A stretch of 21,136 bases of DNA from an uncultured Parabacteroides sp. GTDB taxonomy: Bacteria > Bacteroidota > Bacteroidia > Bacteroidales > Tannerellaceae. The stretch spans positions 1-21,136 of the forward strand of contig NZ_CAJJWO010000086.1 in NCBI RefSeq assembly GCF_905196875.1, written 5' to 3'. Of this stretch, positions 1 to 8,106 are shown in pieces (position 1 is the first letter of the stretch; each line of letters starts with the position of its first letter). Under the pieces are notes generated by a model. It was not told the DNA's origin. It ran no database searches and saw only the letters and a program-made list of their open reading frames with translations. The position numbers were made by a program, and so were the translations under genes.

Positions 1-568
1 CACTAAAAGCAATCGGTTCGCGTCCTGCGATGATGTAAGGAGGAATATCTTTACCGATACGTGAGCCGCCCTGAACCATCACATGTTTCGAAATGCGGGT
101 AAACTGGTGAACCAGGCTACCGCCGCTGACAATAGCAAAATCGTCAATCTCCACTTCTCCGGCTATCTGGGAAGCATTTCCGAGGATGATATGATCTTTC
201 AGTACACAGTCGTGTGCAATATGGGAATATGCCATGATCAGGCAATCGTTTCCGACAACGGTTTTTCCCTTCGAAGCAGTTCCGCGGTTGATCGTGACAC
301 ATTCGCGGATCGTCGTATTGTTTCCGACTTCTGCGGTTGTCTGCTCACCTTTGAACTTGAGGTCTTGTGGAATACCGGCAATTACAGCTCCCGGGAAAAT
401 GGAACAGTTATTTCCTATCCGTGCCCCGTCGAGAATGACTGCATGTGAATATATATGACAATTGTCGCCTATTACTACATCCTTTTCAATCACTGCAAAA
501 GGATCTATCGTTACATTCTGACCGATCTTTGCTTCGGGATGTACGACTGCTAAAGGGGATTGATTCAT
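1..568 (-). CDS. lpxA: UDP-N-acetylglucosamine acyltransferase LpxA (partial, C-terminus beyond the left edge)
   Basis: LpxA transfers a hydroxyacyl chain from acyl carrier protein to the 3-OH of UDP-GlcNAc, the first step of lipid A synthesis, in the cytoplasm. I translated this frame by hand from the ATG at 568. It gives about 189 residues of the roughly 255 usual for the family. The protein is made of left-handed hexapeptide repeats (IGDNC, IGNNC and similar). It carries the family active-site stretch SHIAHDC near residues 115-121, where His119 corresponds to the catalytic histidine of E. coli LpxA. The GGSRIGKDIPPY stretch further on also fits LpxA. It starts 12 bases after the stop of the lpxC-fabZ gene, so it is surely in the same operon. 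No frameshift is visible in the part present. Confidence 0.95.
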   Translation of the reverse strand, partial: MNQSPLAVVHPEAKIGQNVTIDPFAVIEKDVVIGDNCHIYSHAVILDGARIGNNCSIFPGAVIAGIPQDLKFKGEQTTAEVGNNTTIRECVTINRGTASKGKTVVGNDCLIMAYSHIAHDCVLKDHIILGNASQIAGEVEIDDFAIVSGGSLVHQFTRISKHVMVQGGSRIGKDIPPYIIAGREPIAFS

Positions 569-580
569 TGCCTTCTTCTA

Positions 581-1966
581 TTATTTATTTTTTATAATCT
601 GAGCCATAAATTCAGCTTCGCATACCAGCTTGTCGCCCACGAAGATATAACCTTTCATCGTAGATATACCGCGGCGGATAGGAGCCAGCAATTCCAGACG
701 CAGGATCAAAGTATCTCCCGGCACCACTTTCTGGCGGAACTTCACTCCGTCTATCTTCATGAAATAAGTTGAATAACGTTCCGGTTCGTCTACTGAATTC
801 AGAACGAGCAAACCACCTGTCTGAGCCATTGCTTCTACCAGCAATACACCCGGTGTTACAGGTTCCTGAGGGAAGTGTCCGGTAAAGAACGGTTCGTTTG
901 TCGTAATATTTTTAATTCCGACGATATAATCTCCGCCGATTTCGATGATCTTGTCGACCAACAGGAACGGGTAACGGTGAGGAAGCAGTTCGCGGATACG
1001 GTTGATATCCATGATCGGTTCTGCATTCGGATCGTAGATCGGAGCCTGTACTTCGTTCAGTTTAATATCTTTGCGGATCATACGTGCCAACTGGTTGTTG
1101 ATCTTATGTCCCGGACGGGTAGCGATGATGCGTCCACGGATAGGTTTGCCGATCAGTGCAAGGTCACCCAATACGTCGATCAGTTTATGGCGTGCCGGTT
1201 CGTTATCGAATACCAGCGGCTTATTGTTGATATAGCCTAGTTCGTGTACGTCTTTGTGAGGAATACCCAGTTCGTCAGCCAGTTTGTCCAACGTTTCCTG
1301 CGGCATCTTCTGGTCGTAGATAACGATTGCATTGTCGAGGTCGCCCCCTTTGATAAGGTTGTTCTGGCGGAGCATTTCCACTTCGCGAACGAAGACGAAT
1401 GTACGTGATGCGGCCAGTTCTGTCGGGAATTCGCTCAGGTCGTTCAGTGTTGCGAACTGATTCGACAATACGGGAGAGTCGAAAGAGATCAGCACATTTA
1501 CACTGAATTTATCGTCCGGAAGAATGATCAGTGAGGAACCGGTTTCCTCGTCTTTTACTTCGATCTTATGTTTTACGATGTAATAGTCTTTCGGTGCATT
1601 CTGTTCAACAATCCCGGCTTTTTGAATTTCTTCAGCGAAGAAACGTGAACTTCCGTCGAGGATAGGGAATTCGGGAGCATTCACTTCGATCAGGCAGTTA
1701 TCGATTTCGTAGGCATATAAAGCTGCCATTGCATGTTCAACGGTGCTGATCTGAATGCCGTTTTTAGAGAGAACAGTGCCTCTTTGTGTACTGGCTACGT
1801 TTTCTGCCAATGCATCAATAACAGGTTGTCCTTCCAGGTCAACACGTTTAATTTTGTAACCATGGTTTTCCGGTGCCGGATTGAATGTTATCTGGATATC
1901 CAGTCCGGTATGCAAGCCTTTACCTTGCATCGAGAAACTCTTGGCTAGCGTCTTTTGTTTCTGCAT
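581..1966 (-). CDS. lpxC-fabZ: Bifunctional LpxC deacetylase / FabZ hydroxyacyl-ACP dehydratase fusion
   Basis: Residues 1 to about 305 are LpxC, the zinc deacetylase of UDP-3-O-acyl-GlcNAc and the committed step of lipid A synthesis. Glu77-His78 (TVEHAMAAL) and His260/Asp264 (HKLIDVLGD) match the general base and zinc ligands, and His287 in RPGHK matches the second catalytic histidine. Residues about 320-461 are FabZ, the 3-hydroxyacyl-ACP dehydratase. It has LPHRYPFLLVD, catalytic His364 in TGHFP and Glu378 in PGVLLVEAMAQ. At 461 residues the length equals one LpxC plus one FabZ, with no internal stop. Fused LpxC-FabZ is known in Bacteroidetes. The ATG at 1966 lies 7 bases after the lpxD stop, and lpxA follows after 12 bases. 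Both halves keep their catalytic residues, so both should be active. They link lipid A synthesis and fatty acid elongation in fixed proportion. Confidence 0.97.
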   Translation of the reverse strand: MQKQKTLAKSFSMQGKGLHTGLDIQITFNPAPENHGYKIKRVDLEGQPVIDALAENVASTQRGTVLSKNGIQISTVEHAMAALYAYEIDNCLIEVNAPEFPILDGSSRFFAEEIQKAGIVEQNAPKDYYIVKHKIEVKDEETGSSLIILPDDKFSVNVLISFDSPVLSNQFATLNDLSEFPTELAASRTFVFVREVEMLRQNNLIKGGDLDNAIVIYDQKMPQETLDKLADELGIPHKDVHELGYINNKPLVFDNEPARHKLIDVLGDLALIGKPIRGRIIATRPGHKINNQLARMIRKDIKLNEVQAPIYDPNAEPIMDINRIRELLPHRYPFLLVDKIIEIGGDYIVGIKNITTNEPFFTGHFPQEPVTPGVLLVEAMAQTGGLLVLNSVDEPERYSTYFMKIDGVKFRQKVVPGDTLILRLELLAPIRRGISTMKGYIFVGDKLVCEAEFMAQIIKNK

Positions 1967-1973
1967 ACGTATA

Positions 1974-3014
1974 TTATTTATTGATTTCTTTCTTTAATTG
2001 TTCGATCTCGCGCTGTAGCTGCCCCATGGTGCGGTACATATCCGGCAGACGGTTGAATATCGCACTCGAGCGCATGAAGTTTTTCGCATCGATGGCAGGG
2101 GCGCCCAATACGGTTTTTGCTTCCTTAATATCGCTGATAACACCTGCCTGTGCACCGAATACTACATGATCGGCAATATGGATGTGTCCTGCCAGACCCA
2201 CCTGTCCGCCAAACATACAATGGCTACCGATCTTTACAGAACCGGCAATACCTACCTGAGCTGCCATTACCGTATTTTCGCCAACTTCCACATTATGGGC
2301 GATCTGAACCAGGTTATCCAGTTTTACACCCTGGCGGATAATGGTTGAACCCATTACTGCACGGTCGATCGTAGTGTTGGCTCCGACTTCTACATTGTCT
2401 TCCAACACAACGTTTCCTAACTGCGGGATTTTTTTGTAATTATCTCCTTCGGGAGCAAAACCGAAACCGTCCGAACCGATCACAGAACCGGCATGCAGGA
2501 TACAGTTATCTCCGATTTTACATCCGTTATATATGGTTGTATGAGGATAGAGAAGGCAGTTATCTCCAACGGTAACGCCGTCGCCTATATATACGTTAGG
2601 AAATATCTGGCAGTTTTTACCCAGCTTTACGTTCTCGCCGATATAAGCGAAATTGCCGACATAGCAATCTTCTCCCAATGTAGCAGAGGCTGCAATAAAA
2701 GCTGCCGAAGATACCCCGGCTTTTTTCGGTTTAGACTGTTCTACCAAATTGAGTAACATAGCAAGCGCAGCATAAGCATTTTCAACCTTAATTAAGGTGG
2801 CAGTAATTTGTTCAGCCGGAGAAAAGTCGTTATTCACCAGAACAATGCTAGCTTCTGTATTATAGATATAATGTTCGTACTTAGGATTGGCCAGGAATGA
2901 TAATGTTCCGGGTTGTCCTTCTTCTATTTTTGAGAAGTTGCTGACTCTCACTTCTGGGTCGCCTTCAACGGTTCCGCCAAGAAAGTCCGCTATTTGTTGG
3001 GCTGATAACTCCAT
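1974..3014 (-). CDS. lpxD: UDP-3-O-acylglucosamine N-acyltransferase LpxD
   Basis: LpxD adds the N-linked hydroxyacyl chain to UDP-3-O-acyl-glucosamine, the third step of lipid A synthesis, in the cytoplasm. The 346 residues are normal for the family. An N-terminal uridine-binding domain (about 1-100, including TLSFLANPKYE) is followed by a long left-handed beta-helix of hexapeptide repeats (about 105-310). A C-terminal helix, Glu/Gln/Lys-rich, ends the protein. His240 in VQIAHNVEVGENT corresponds to the catalytic histidine of E. coli LpxD. The gene opens the lpxD, lpxC-fabZ, lpxA group and lies 87 bases after pyrF. I see no good TAnnTTTG promoter in that gap, so it may be transcribed from upstream. 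Confidence 0.96.
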   Translation of the reverse strand: MELSAQQIADFLGGTVEGDPEVRVSNFSKIEEGQPGTLSFLANPKYEHYIYNTEASIVLVNNDFSPAEQITATLIKVENAYAALAMLLNLVEQSKPKKAGVSSAAFIAASATLGEDCYVGNFAYIGENVKLGKNCQIFPNVYIGDGVTVGDNCLLYPHTTIYNGCKIGDNCILHAGSVIGSDGFGFAPEGDNYKKIPQLGNVVLEDNVEVGANTTIDRAVMGSTIIRQGVKLDNLVQIAHNVEVGENTVMAAQVGIAGSVKIGSHCMFGGQVGLAGHIHIADHVVFGAQAGVISDIKEAKTVLGAPAIDAKNFMRSSAIFNRLPDMYRTMGQLQREIEQLKKEINK

Positions 3015-3043
3015 TACTTATTTTGTTAATTGTATTTGAATTG

Positions 3044-3072
3044 AGACTGCTCCACTAAGAATAAAGCAGTTT
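3044..3072 (-). terminator. Weak hairpin between pyrF and lpxD (possible attenuator)
   Basis: ACTGCT at 3046-3051 pairs exactly with AGCAGT at 3065-3070. One wobble pair and one further A-T pair extend the stem outward, and the loop is 13 bases. No uninterrupted T-run follows on the minus strand, so this is at best a partial terminator that would lower transcription of the lpx genes relative to purM-prfA-pyrF. It may also be chance. Confidence 0.25.
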
Positions 3073-3101
3073 GCAAAAATGGTGAAAATAATTGGGATTG
3101 C

Positions 3102-3944
3102 CTATGCTTTGCAGGGAATAATTCCCTTATCATGCAGATATCCTGCCATTTCACGCTGTACTTCTTCTGCTGCTTTGCGGGAGAACGAGGCAAAATCTTC
3201 CGATTTATCAGCATAAATGATCGCACGGGAAGAGTTGACTAGCAGGCCACATTCGTCGTTCATACCATACTGTGCAACTTCATGCAGGCTGCCTCCCTGT
3301 GCTCCGACACCCGGAACAAGTAAGAAATGATCCGGTGCATATTTACGGATATCCAGGAACATTTTTCCCTGAGTAGCACCGACTACGTACATCATTTGTT
3401 CGTTTGTTGCCCAGTCCTGTGACTTTTTCAGAACTTTCTCGAACAGACGTTCGCCGTTGGCATCTTCTGTCATCTGAAAATCCTGTGAACCTTTGTTCGA
3501 CGTAAGAGCCAACAGGATCACCCAGGCTTCCGGATAGATCAGGAACGGTTTTACGCTGTCTTCACCCATATAAGGAGCCACTGTTACGGCATCTACCTTG
3601 ATATGATCGAAGAAAGAGCGGGCGTACATTTCGGATGTATTACCGATATCACCACGCTTTGCATCAGCAATGATGAACTGGTCCGGATAGTTTTCGCGCA
3701 GGTAAGTTACTGTCTTTTCGAAAGAAAGCATACCTTTCACACCCAGACTCTCGTAGAATGCCAGGTTCGGTTTGTAAGCTACGCAGTAATCGGCAGTAGC
3801 ATCGATGATCGCCTTGTTGAAAGCGAAGATCGGGTCTTCTTCAGAAAGTAAATGTTGCGGAATCTTTTTTATATCTGTATCCAATCCGACACAGAGGAAG
3901 GATTGTTTCTTTTTGATGTTCTCGAATAATTGTTGCTTGTTCAT
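3102..3944 (-). CDS. pyrF: Orotidine 5'-phosphate decarboxylase PyrF (long-form subfamily)
   Basis: PyrF decarboxylates orotidine monophosphate to UMP, the last step of pyrimidine synthesis. With the ATG at 3944 the protein has 280 residues (MNKQQLFENIKK...). An in-frame TTG 15 bases upstream could extend it to 285, but the ATG form begins at a natural N-terminus and is preferred. The catalytic signature DAKRGDIGNT sits at residues 94-103 (Asp94, Lys96, Asp99). FLCVGLDTD near residue 16 and LVPGVGAQGG towards the C-terminus fit the substrate-phosphate-binding barrel ends. The length matches the longer PyrF subfamily (about 270-280 residues) rather than the E. coli type. It follows prfA by 27 bases on the same strand and is probably cotranscribed with it. 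Confidence 0.95.
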   Translation of the reverse strand: MNKQQLFENIKKKQSFLCVGLDTDIKKIPQHLLSEEDPIFAFNKAIIDATADYCVAYKPNLAFYESLGVKGMLSFEKTVTYLRENYPDQFIIADAKRGDIGNTSEMYARSFFDHIKVDAVTVAPYMGEDSVKPFLIYPEAWVILLALTSNKGSQDFQMTEDANGERLFEKVLKKSQDWATNEQMMYVVGATQGKMFLDIRKYAPDHFLLVPGVGAQGGSLHEVAQYGMNDECGLLVNSSRAIIYADKSEDFASFSRKAAEEVQREMAGYLHDKGIIPCKA

Positions 3945-3971
3945 CTTGTTTCGTGTCAAATAATGAAATTG

Positions 3972-5081
3972 TTATAATTCTGCTTCTTTCAGGCGTTCTG
4001 CATTTTCGGCAACGGTCAGTTGGTCGATGCAAGCTTGTATATCGCCATCCATGAAAGCGGACAGATTGTAAATTGTGTAGTTGATACGATGATCAGTGAT
4101 ACGTCCTTGCGGATAGTTGTATGTACGGATCTTCGCGGATCGGTCGCCCGACGAAACCATTGTCTTACGTTTGTTGGCAATGTCGTCCAGGTATTTCTGA
4201 TGTTCTTTATCATATATGAAAGAACGCAGGCGTGTAAGGGCCCGTTCTTTATTTTTCGGTTGGTCGCGCGTCTCCGTACATTCGATCAGGATTTCCTCGT
4301 TTACGCCGGTGTTCGGATTCTTCCAGACGTATCTTAAACGTACGCCTGATTCAACCTTGTTTACATTCTGGCCGCCGGCACCTCCTGAGCGGAAAGTGTC
4401 CCACTTGATTTCACCTTCGTTAATTTCAACATCAAACTCGTCTGCTTCGGGGAGTACGGCTACGGTTGCAGCAGATGTATGTACACGTCCCTGGGTTTCG
4501 GTTGCAGGTACGCGTTGAACGCGATGTACTCCCGACTCATATTTGAGTGTGCCGTACACCTTCTCGCCGCTGACGGTGAAAATGATTTCTTTGTATCCGC
4601 CCGACGAGCCTTCGCTGCAACTGGAGAGAGCTATTTTCCAGCCTTTTGTTTCGCAGTATTTTACATACATACGATACAGGTCGCCGGCAAAAAGGGCGGC
4701 TTCATCGCCTCCCGTTCCGCCACGTATTTCAACGATCGCGTTTTTGTCGTCTTCCGGATCGCTGGGTACAAGCAACAGCTTGATTTCTTCTTCCAGTTCC
4801 GGAACACGTGCGTTACAGGCATCCAACTCTTCGCGGGCAATTTCTTTCATTTCAGGATCTTGCTCCGTGTCCAGCATCTGCCGGGCTTCTTTTATCCCGT
4901 TTAACGTGTTTACGTATTCATTGCGGGTAGTCACGATCTTCTCCAGATCGCGATACTCTTTATTGAGTTTTACAAACCGTTTCATATCGGCAATCACTGC
5001 CGGGTCGGTAATCAGTGTTCCGACTTCTTCAAAACGGCTTACCAGTCCGTCTAATCTTCCTAATAAGTTATTTTCAGCCAT
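3972..5081 (-). CDS. prfA: Peptide chain release factor 1 (RF1)
   Basis: RF1 recognises UAA and UAG stop codons in the ribosomal A site and triggers peptide release. The 369 residues are close to the usual 360. The codon-reading tripeptide PAT lies at residues 192-194 (RVPATETQGRVHTSA); this PxT form marks RF1, whereas RF2 carries SPF. The catalytic GGQ is at 236-238 (SGGAGGQNVNKVESG), and its glutamine is the usual methylation target of PrmC. The N-terminal region (1-110) is helical with many charged residues. The ATG at 5081 is 8 bases after the purM stop. There is no internal frameshift site of the kind used by prfB, which agrees with RF1. Confidence 0.97.
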   Translation of the reverse strand: MAENNLLGRLDGLVSRFEEVGTLITDPAVIADMKRFVKLNKEYRDLEKIVTTRNEYVNTLNGIKEARQMLDTEQDPEMKEIAREELDACNARVPELEEEIKLLLVPSDPEDDKNAIVEIRGGTGGDEAALFAGDLYRMYVKYCETKGWKIALSSCSEGSSGGYKEIIFTVSGEKVYGTLKYESGVHRVQRVPATETQGRVHTSAATVAVLPEADEFDVEINEGEIKWDTFRSGGAGGQNVNKVESGVRLRYVWKNPNTGVNEEILIECTETRDQPKNKERALTRLRSFIYDKEHQKYLDDIANKRKTMVSSGDRSAKIRTYNYPQGRITDHRINYTIYNLSAFMDGDIQACIDQLTVAENAERLKEAEL

Positions 5082-5089
5082 TTATCAGA

Positions 5090-6256
5090 TTAATATATGA
5101 AGCGACCTTTTTCGCTCTCAATAATCAATTCGTTCTTATCCGCCTCTTCCACAAAGCCAACCACCTGTGCATCGATGTTGAAGCTCTTGGCTATGCTGAT
5201 CACTTCTTCTGCATGTTCGGGCGACAGATAGACTTCCATGCGGTGTCCCATGTTGAACACTTTGTACATTTCACTCCAATCGGTGCCGCTCTGTTCCTGT
5301 ATGATACGGAAAAGAGGAGGAACCGGGAACAGATTATTCTTCGTAACACGTTTGTTTTCTACGAAGTGCATTACCTTTGTTTGTGCTCCGCCGGAGCAAT
5401 GTACCATTCCGTGTATCTGTGGGCGTAGTTTATCCAGTAACACTTTGATTACCGGAGCATACGTGCGGGTAGGAGATAATACCAGTTTACCGGCATCTAT
5501 ACCCAGTTCTTCTATTTTGTCAGTCAGCTTCAGACCGCCGGAATAAACCAACTCGTCAGGAACTGCTGCATCGTAGCTTTCCGGATATTTTTCAGCCAGG
5601 TATTTGGTAAATACGTCGTGACGGGCAGAGGTTAAACCGTTGCTGCCTGTTCCGCCGTTATATTCTTTTTCGTAGGTAGCCTGTCCGTAGGATGCCATAC
5701 CGACAATTACGTCGCCACCTTGTATTTTACTGTTGTCTACAACGTCTGCACGTTTCATACGGCAGGTTACAGTGCTGTCTACAATGATTGTGCGAACCAG
5801 ATCGCCGACATCGGCCGTTTCACCTCCTGTTGCATAGCAACCGACGCCCATTTCACGCAGTTCGGCCAACAGTTCGTCTGTTCCGTTGATGATGGCGGAG
5901 ATTACCTCTCCCGGGATCAACAGTTTATTTCGTCCGATGGTGGATGAAACAAGAATATTATCGACAGCTCCTACGCACAATAGGTCGTCGATGTTCATGA
6001 TCAGTGCATCCTGTGCAATACCTTTCCACACAGACAGGTCACCGGTTTCTTTCCAGTACATGTAAGCCAGGGATGATTTTGTTCCGGCTCCGTCAGCGTG
6101 CATAATGTTGCAGTATTCAGGATCACCGCCTAATATATCGGGGATGATCTTACAAAATGCTTTAGGGAATATTCCCTTATCGATGTTCTTTATTGCATTA
6201 TGAACATCTTCTTTTGAAGCGGATACACCGCGCAGGTTGTAACGTTGGTCACTCAT
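5090..6256 (-). CDS. purM: Phosphoribosylformylglycinamidine cyclo-ligase PurM (AIR synthase)
   Basis: PurM closes the imidazole ring of the purine precursor, converting FGAM to AIR with ATP. The 388 residues are somewhat longer than E. coli PurM (about 345). The protein shows the PurM/PurL/SelD-type fold: HADGAGTKSSLAY near residue 53, the metal/phosphate segment DALIMNIDDLLCVGA near 83, and GCYATGGETADVGDL near 138. GGTGSNGLTSARHDVF (about 199) and HGMVHCSGGAQTK (about 284) follow in the expected order. It is the first gene of the minus-strand purM-prfA-pyrF group. A -7 promoter box lies about 20 bases upstream of its ATG. The longer length and divergent spacing look typical of the Bacteroidetes branch rather than a defect. 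Confidence 0.92.
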   Translation of the reverse strand: MSDQRYNLRGVSASKEDVHNAIKNIDKGIFPKAFCKIIPDILGGDPEYCNIMHADGAGTKSSLAYMYWKETGDLSVWKGIAQDALIMNIDDLLCVGAVDNILVSSTIGRNKLLIPGEVISAIINGTDELLAELREMGVGCYATGGETADVGDLVRTIIVDSTVTCRMKRADVVDNSKIQGGDVIVGMASYGQATYEKEYNGGTGSNGLTSARHDVFTKYLAEKYPESYDAAVPDELVYSGGLKLTDKIEELGIDAGKLVLSPTRTYAPVIKVLLDKLRPQIHGMVHCSGGAQTKVMHFVENKRVTKNNLFPVPPLFRIIQEQSGTDWSEMYKVFNMGHRMEVYLSPEHAEEVISIAKSFNIDAQVVGFVEEADKNELIIESEKGRFIY

Positions 6257-6276
6257 TGTTTTTACGTATTTGGCCG

Positions 6277-6284
6277 CAAAGATA
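6277..6284 (-). promoter_or_regulatory. -7 promoter element for purM operon (TATCTTTG)
   Basis: The minus strand reads TATCTTTG, an exact match to the Bacteroidetes housekeeping consensus TAnnTTTG. It lies 20 bases upstream of the purM ATG at 6256, giving a short leader of roughly 14 bases. No convincing -33 TTTG is seen at the usual distance. Confidence 0.7.
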
Positions 6285-6301
6285 CTATTTTTTTATCTTA
6301 C

Positions 6302-7210
6302 TTATCTAAGTTTTAGCACATCTCCTTCTTCAGGAACGTAATCTTTGTCTTTTTTATTTATCTTATACAGGCTCTTGATTTGTATTCCGTATTTCTGGGA
6401 GATGCTGTGCATGGACTCTCCGATTTGTACAACATGGTCGTAATTAGGCTTGTCTGCCTTCTTTTTCTTCTTTTCCAGGTAGACGATATCATTCTTTTGC
6501 AATGGGAAATCTTCCGGGACTTCGTTGTACTTCTTAATATCTTTGACCCTAAAACCCAGGCTTCCGGCAATTTGTTCAAAACTGTCGTTGCTTTTGGCAT
6601 ACACATAAAGCAGGCCATTTGTTTTATAGATCGTATAACGGGCTAATTGTTTTGACGGTTGGCTTGTCTTTTTGGAGGTCGTTTTGCCGCCTTTAGCCGA
6701 GTCGTAACGGTAAAGTTCGTAATCTTCGATTACTTTGATCAGTTTGTTGGCATAAGCACGGTCGGTCGCATAACCGCATTTCTGCAACCCCTTGGCCCAA
6801 CCTTTGTAGTCTTTGATATTTAATTGGAACAGGGATGCGTAACGAGGCCGTTCGGCCAGGAAACGGGAATGGTCGTCGTACGAATCTTCTACCTGTTTAT
6901 ATTTGCGGAAGCACTCTCCGCGCAGGTCGTCGTCATGATAGACACGTCCGCCACGCCAGTCGGAATGACATTTGATACCGAAATGATTGTTTGAGCGCCG
7001 TGCCAGGTCGCTTTGTCCGGCTCCGGACTCAAGCACTCCCTGTGCCAGTGTGATACTGGCCGGGATCTTGTATTTCTTCTGATGTTGTATAGCCAGGTCG
7101 CTGTATGTTTTTATATACTTTTCGTAGGAAGGAATTTTACGCTGGGTAGCAGCATCTGCGAATACTGTAACAAAAAACAATAGACAAAAAATTCGTATCA
7201 TTAATTTCAT
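6302..7210 (-). CDS. Secreted glucosaminidase (FlgJ/GH73-like) with two LysM-like domains
   Basis: This is probably a peptidoglycan hydrolase cleaving the GlcNAc-MurNAc backbone in the periplasm or at the outer surface. Residues 1-20 form a signal peptide (MKLMIRIFCLLFFVTVFADA) with an Ala-x-Ala-like cleavage area. Residues about 28-170 are a glucosaminidase domain; ITLAQGVLESGAGQSDLA at 53-70 holds the likely catalytic Glu61. NHFGIKCHSDWRGG, FRKYKQVEDSYDDHSRFL and the GYATDRAYANKLIKVIEDYEL end are family features. Two LysM-like segments follow, about 203-247 and 258-302, the last being clearest (VVQIGESMHSISQKYGI). A Lys-rich linker lies at about 246-254. It has its own promoter box and lies alone between purM and a methyltransferase gene. 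The domain family is clear; the exact bond cleaved is inferred. Confidence 0.9.
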   Translation of the reverse strand: MKLMIRIFCLLFFVTVFADAATQRKIPSYEKYIKTYSDLAIQHQKKYKIPASITLAQGVLESGAGQSDLARRSNNHFGIKCHSDWRGGRVYHDDDLRGECFRKYKQVEDSYDDHSRFLAERPRYASLFQLNIKDYKGWAKGLQKCGYATDRAYANKLIKVIEDYELYRYDSAKGGKTTSKKTSQPSKQLARYTIYKTNGLLYVYAKSNDSFEQIAGSLGFRVKDIKKYNEVPEDFPLQKNDIVYLEKKKKKADKPNYDHVVQIGESMHSISQKYGIQIKSLYKINKKDKDYVPEEGDVLKLR

Positions 7211-7240
7211 AAAAAGAGTCCTCTAAAGTATTTATTTTCG

Positions 7241-7248
7241 CAAAGATA
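7241..7248 (-). promoter_or_regulatory. -7 promoter element for the glucosaminidase gene (TATCTTTG)
   Basis: The minus strand has an exact TATCTTTG 30 bases upstream of the ATG at 7210. This fits the Bacteroidetes TAnnTTTG consensus and gives a leader of about 24 bases. No clear -33 partner is present. Confidence 0.65.
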
Positions 7249-7295
7249 ATGAAGCTGGAGATATTTCTCTTCTAAATAATCTATAAAATACTCGT

Positions 7296-8027
7296 CTATA
7301 TTTTGCTGATTTTGGCAAGATAGTCATAATGCTCTCCCTCTTTTATCATCTCCGCTTTGAATCCATTATTGGCTGCGTGCAGGCTGAGCGTTTGAAAATC
7401 TATGTATAGCCAGTCGAAGCTGTCGCCTTTGGTGTTTTTGTATTGCATGCGGAAATCTACTTCGCCATAATAATCGTTTTCAGGGTCAATATCGAGGTTG
7501 CCGTCTTCATCTTCGAATAAATAGCGTAGGTCGGACGAGTCCATCAACACGCTTCCTCCCGGAGCAAGCAGTCTTTTTATTGTCCGGAAGAATTCCGGCA
7601 GGTTGGCTATTTTACCTATGATCCCCGAACCGTTCATCAGTAACAGGATCGTGTCGAATGAACCGGTGAACTGTTCATTGAAGAAGTTTTGCAACGCGAC
7701 CTCTTTCACGCCTCTTTTTTGCATAGTCTCTACGGAGAGCGGAGATATATCGATTGCTTTCACCTCTTTACCCATTTCCTGCAAGGCGAGCGAGTGGCAT
7801 CCGCTACCGGCACCGACATCCAGTATCTTTCCCGTACTCATGCGAAGGGCCTCCTGTTCAGTTTCCGGCATTTCCTCAAAACTACGGAACAATTGTTTTA
7901 CCGGGATTTCATCTTCATCGAACATAGAAGAGAATACACGAAGTTTTGTCGCTTTTCCGTTCGCGAAATAATCGGCGATTGCCGCGCCCATCGGGTCTTT
8001 ATCGGGTGTGAGTAGGGGTATTTGCAT
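7296..8027 (-). CDS. Class I SAM-dependent methyltransferase, substrate unknown
   Basis: The protein should transfer a methyl group from S-adenosylmethionine. The glycine-rich SAM-binding motif LDVGAGSGCHS is near residues 69-79, followed by VKAIDIS, the acidic end of the second strand. ILLLMNGSGIIG and LLAPGGSVLMDSSDLRYL match later methyltransferase motifs. I chose the ATG at 8027 (243 residues, MQIPLLTPDKDP...). The longer reading from a TTG at 8063 would start inside the promoter box at 8061-8068, so it cannot be transcribed from that promoter. The gene diverges from cdd. An acidic stretch (DEDGNLDIDPENDYYGE) may form part of the substrate site. I cannot name the substrate; small molecule and rRNA are both possible. 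Confidence 0.85.
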   Translation of the reverse strand: MQIPLLTPDKDPMGAAIADYFANGKATKLRVFSSMFDEDEIPVKQLFRSFEEMPETEQEALRMSTGKILDVGAGSGCHSLALQEMGKEVKAIDISPLSVETMQKRGVKEVALQNFFNEQFTGSFDTILLLMNGSGIIGKIANLPEFFRTIKRLLAPGGSVLMDSSDLRYLFEDEDGNLDIDPENDYYGEVDFRMQYKNTKGDSFDWLYIDFQTLSLHAANNGFKAEMIKEGEHYDYLAKISKI

Positions 8028-8060
8028 ATCCTGAGATGGATTTATTTGTAATTTATCCGG

Positions 8061-8068
8061 CAAAGATA
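8061..8068 (-). promoter_or_regulatory. -7 promoter element for the methyltransferase gene (TATCTTTG)
   Basis: An exact TATCTTTG on the minus strand, 33 bases upstream of the ATG at 8027. It includes the in-frame TTG at 8063, which rules that codon out as a start from this promoter. It faces the cdd -7 box with only 9 bases between them. Confidence 0.7.
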
Positions 8069-8077
8069 CAAATTTAC

Positions 8078-8085
8078 TATCTTTG
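8078..8085 (+). promoter_or_regulatory. -7 promoter element for cdd (TATCTTTG)
   Basis: An exact TATCTTTG on the plus strand, 21 bases before the cdd ATG at 8107. This predicts a leader of about 15 bases. A TTTG occurs at 8045-8048, but 29 bases away, which is too far to be a good -33 element. Confidence 0.7.
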
Positions 8086-8106
8086 TTTATCTAATATTTT
8101 GATTGT

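Noticed and set aside
3972..5081. The release factor gene as prfB with programmed frameshift
   Set aside because: The tripeptide is PAT, typical of RF1, and the frame is continuous from the start codon without an internal early stop.
4543..5100. 185-codon frame on the plus strand opposite prfA
   Set aside because: Ser/Arg-rich sequence without family features, fully antisense to release factor 1.
8028..8063. N-terminal extension of the methyltransferase from a TTG at 8063
   Set aside because: The TTG is part of the TATCTTTG promoter box, upstream of the expected transcript start. The ATG at 8027 is preferred.
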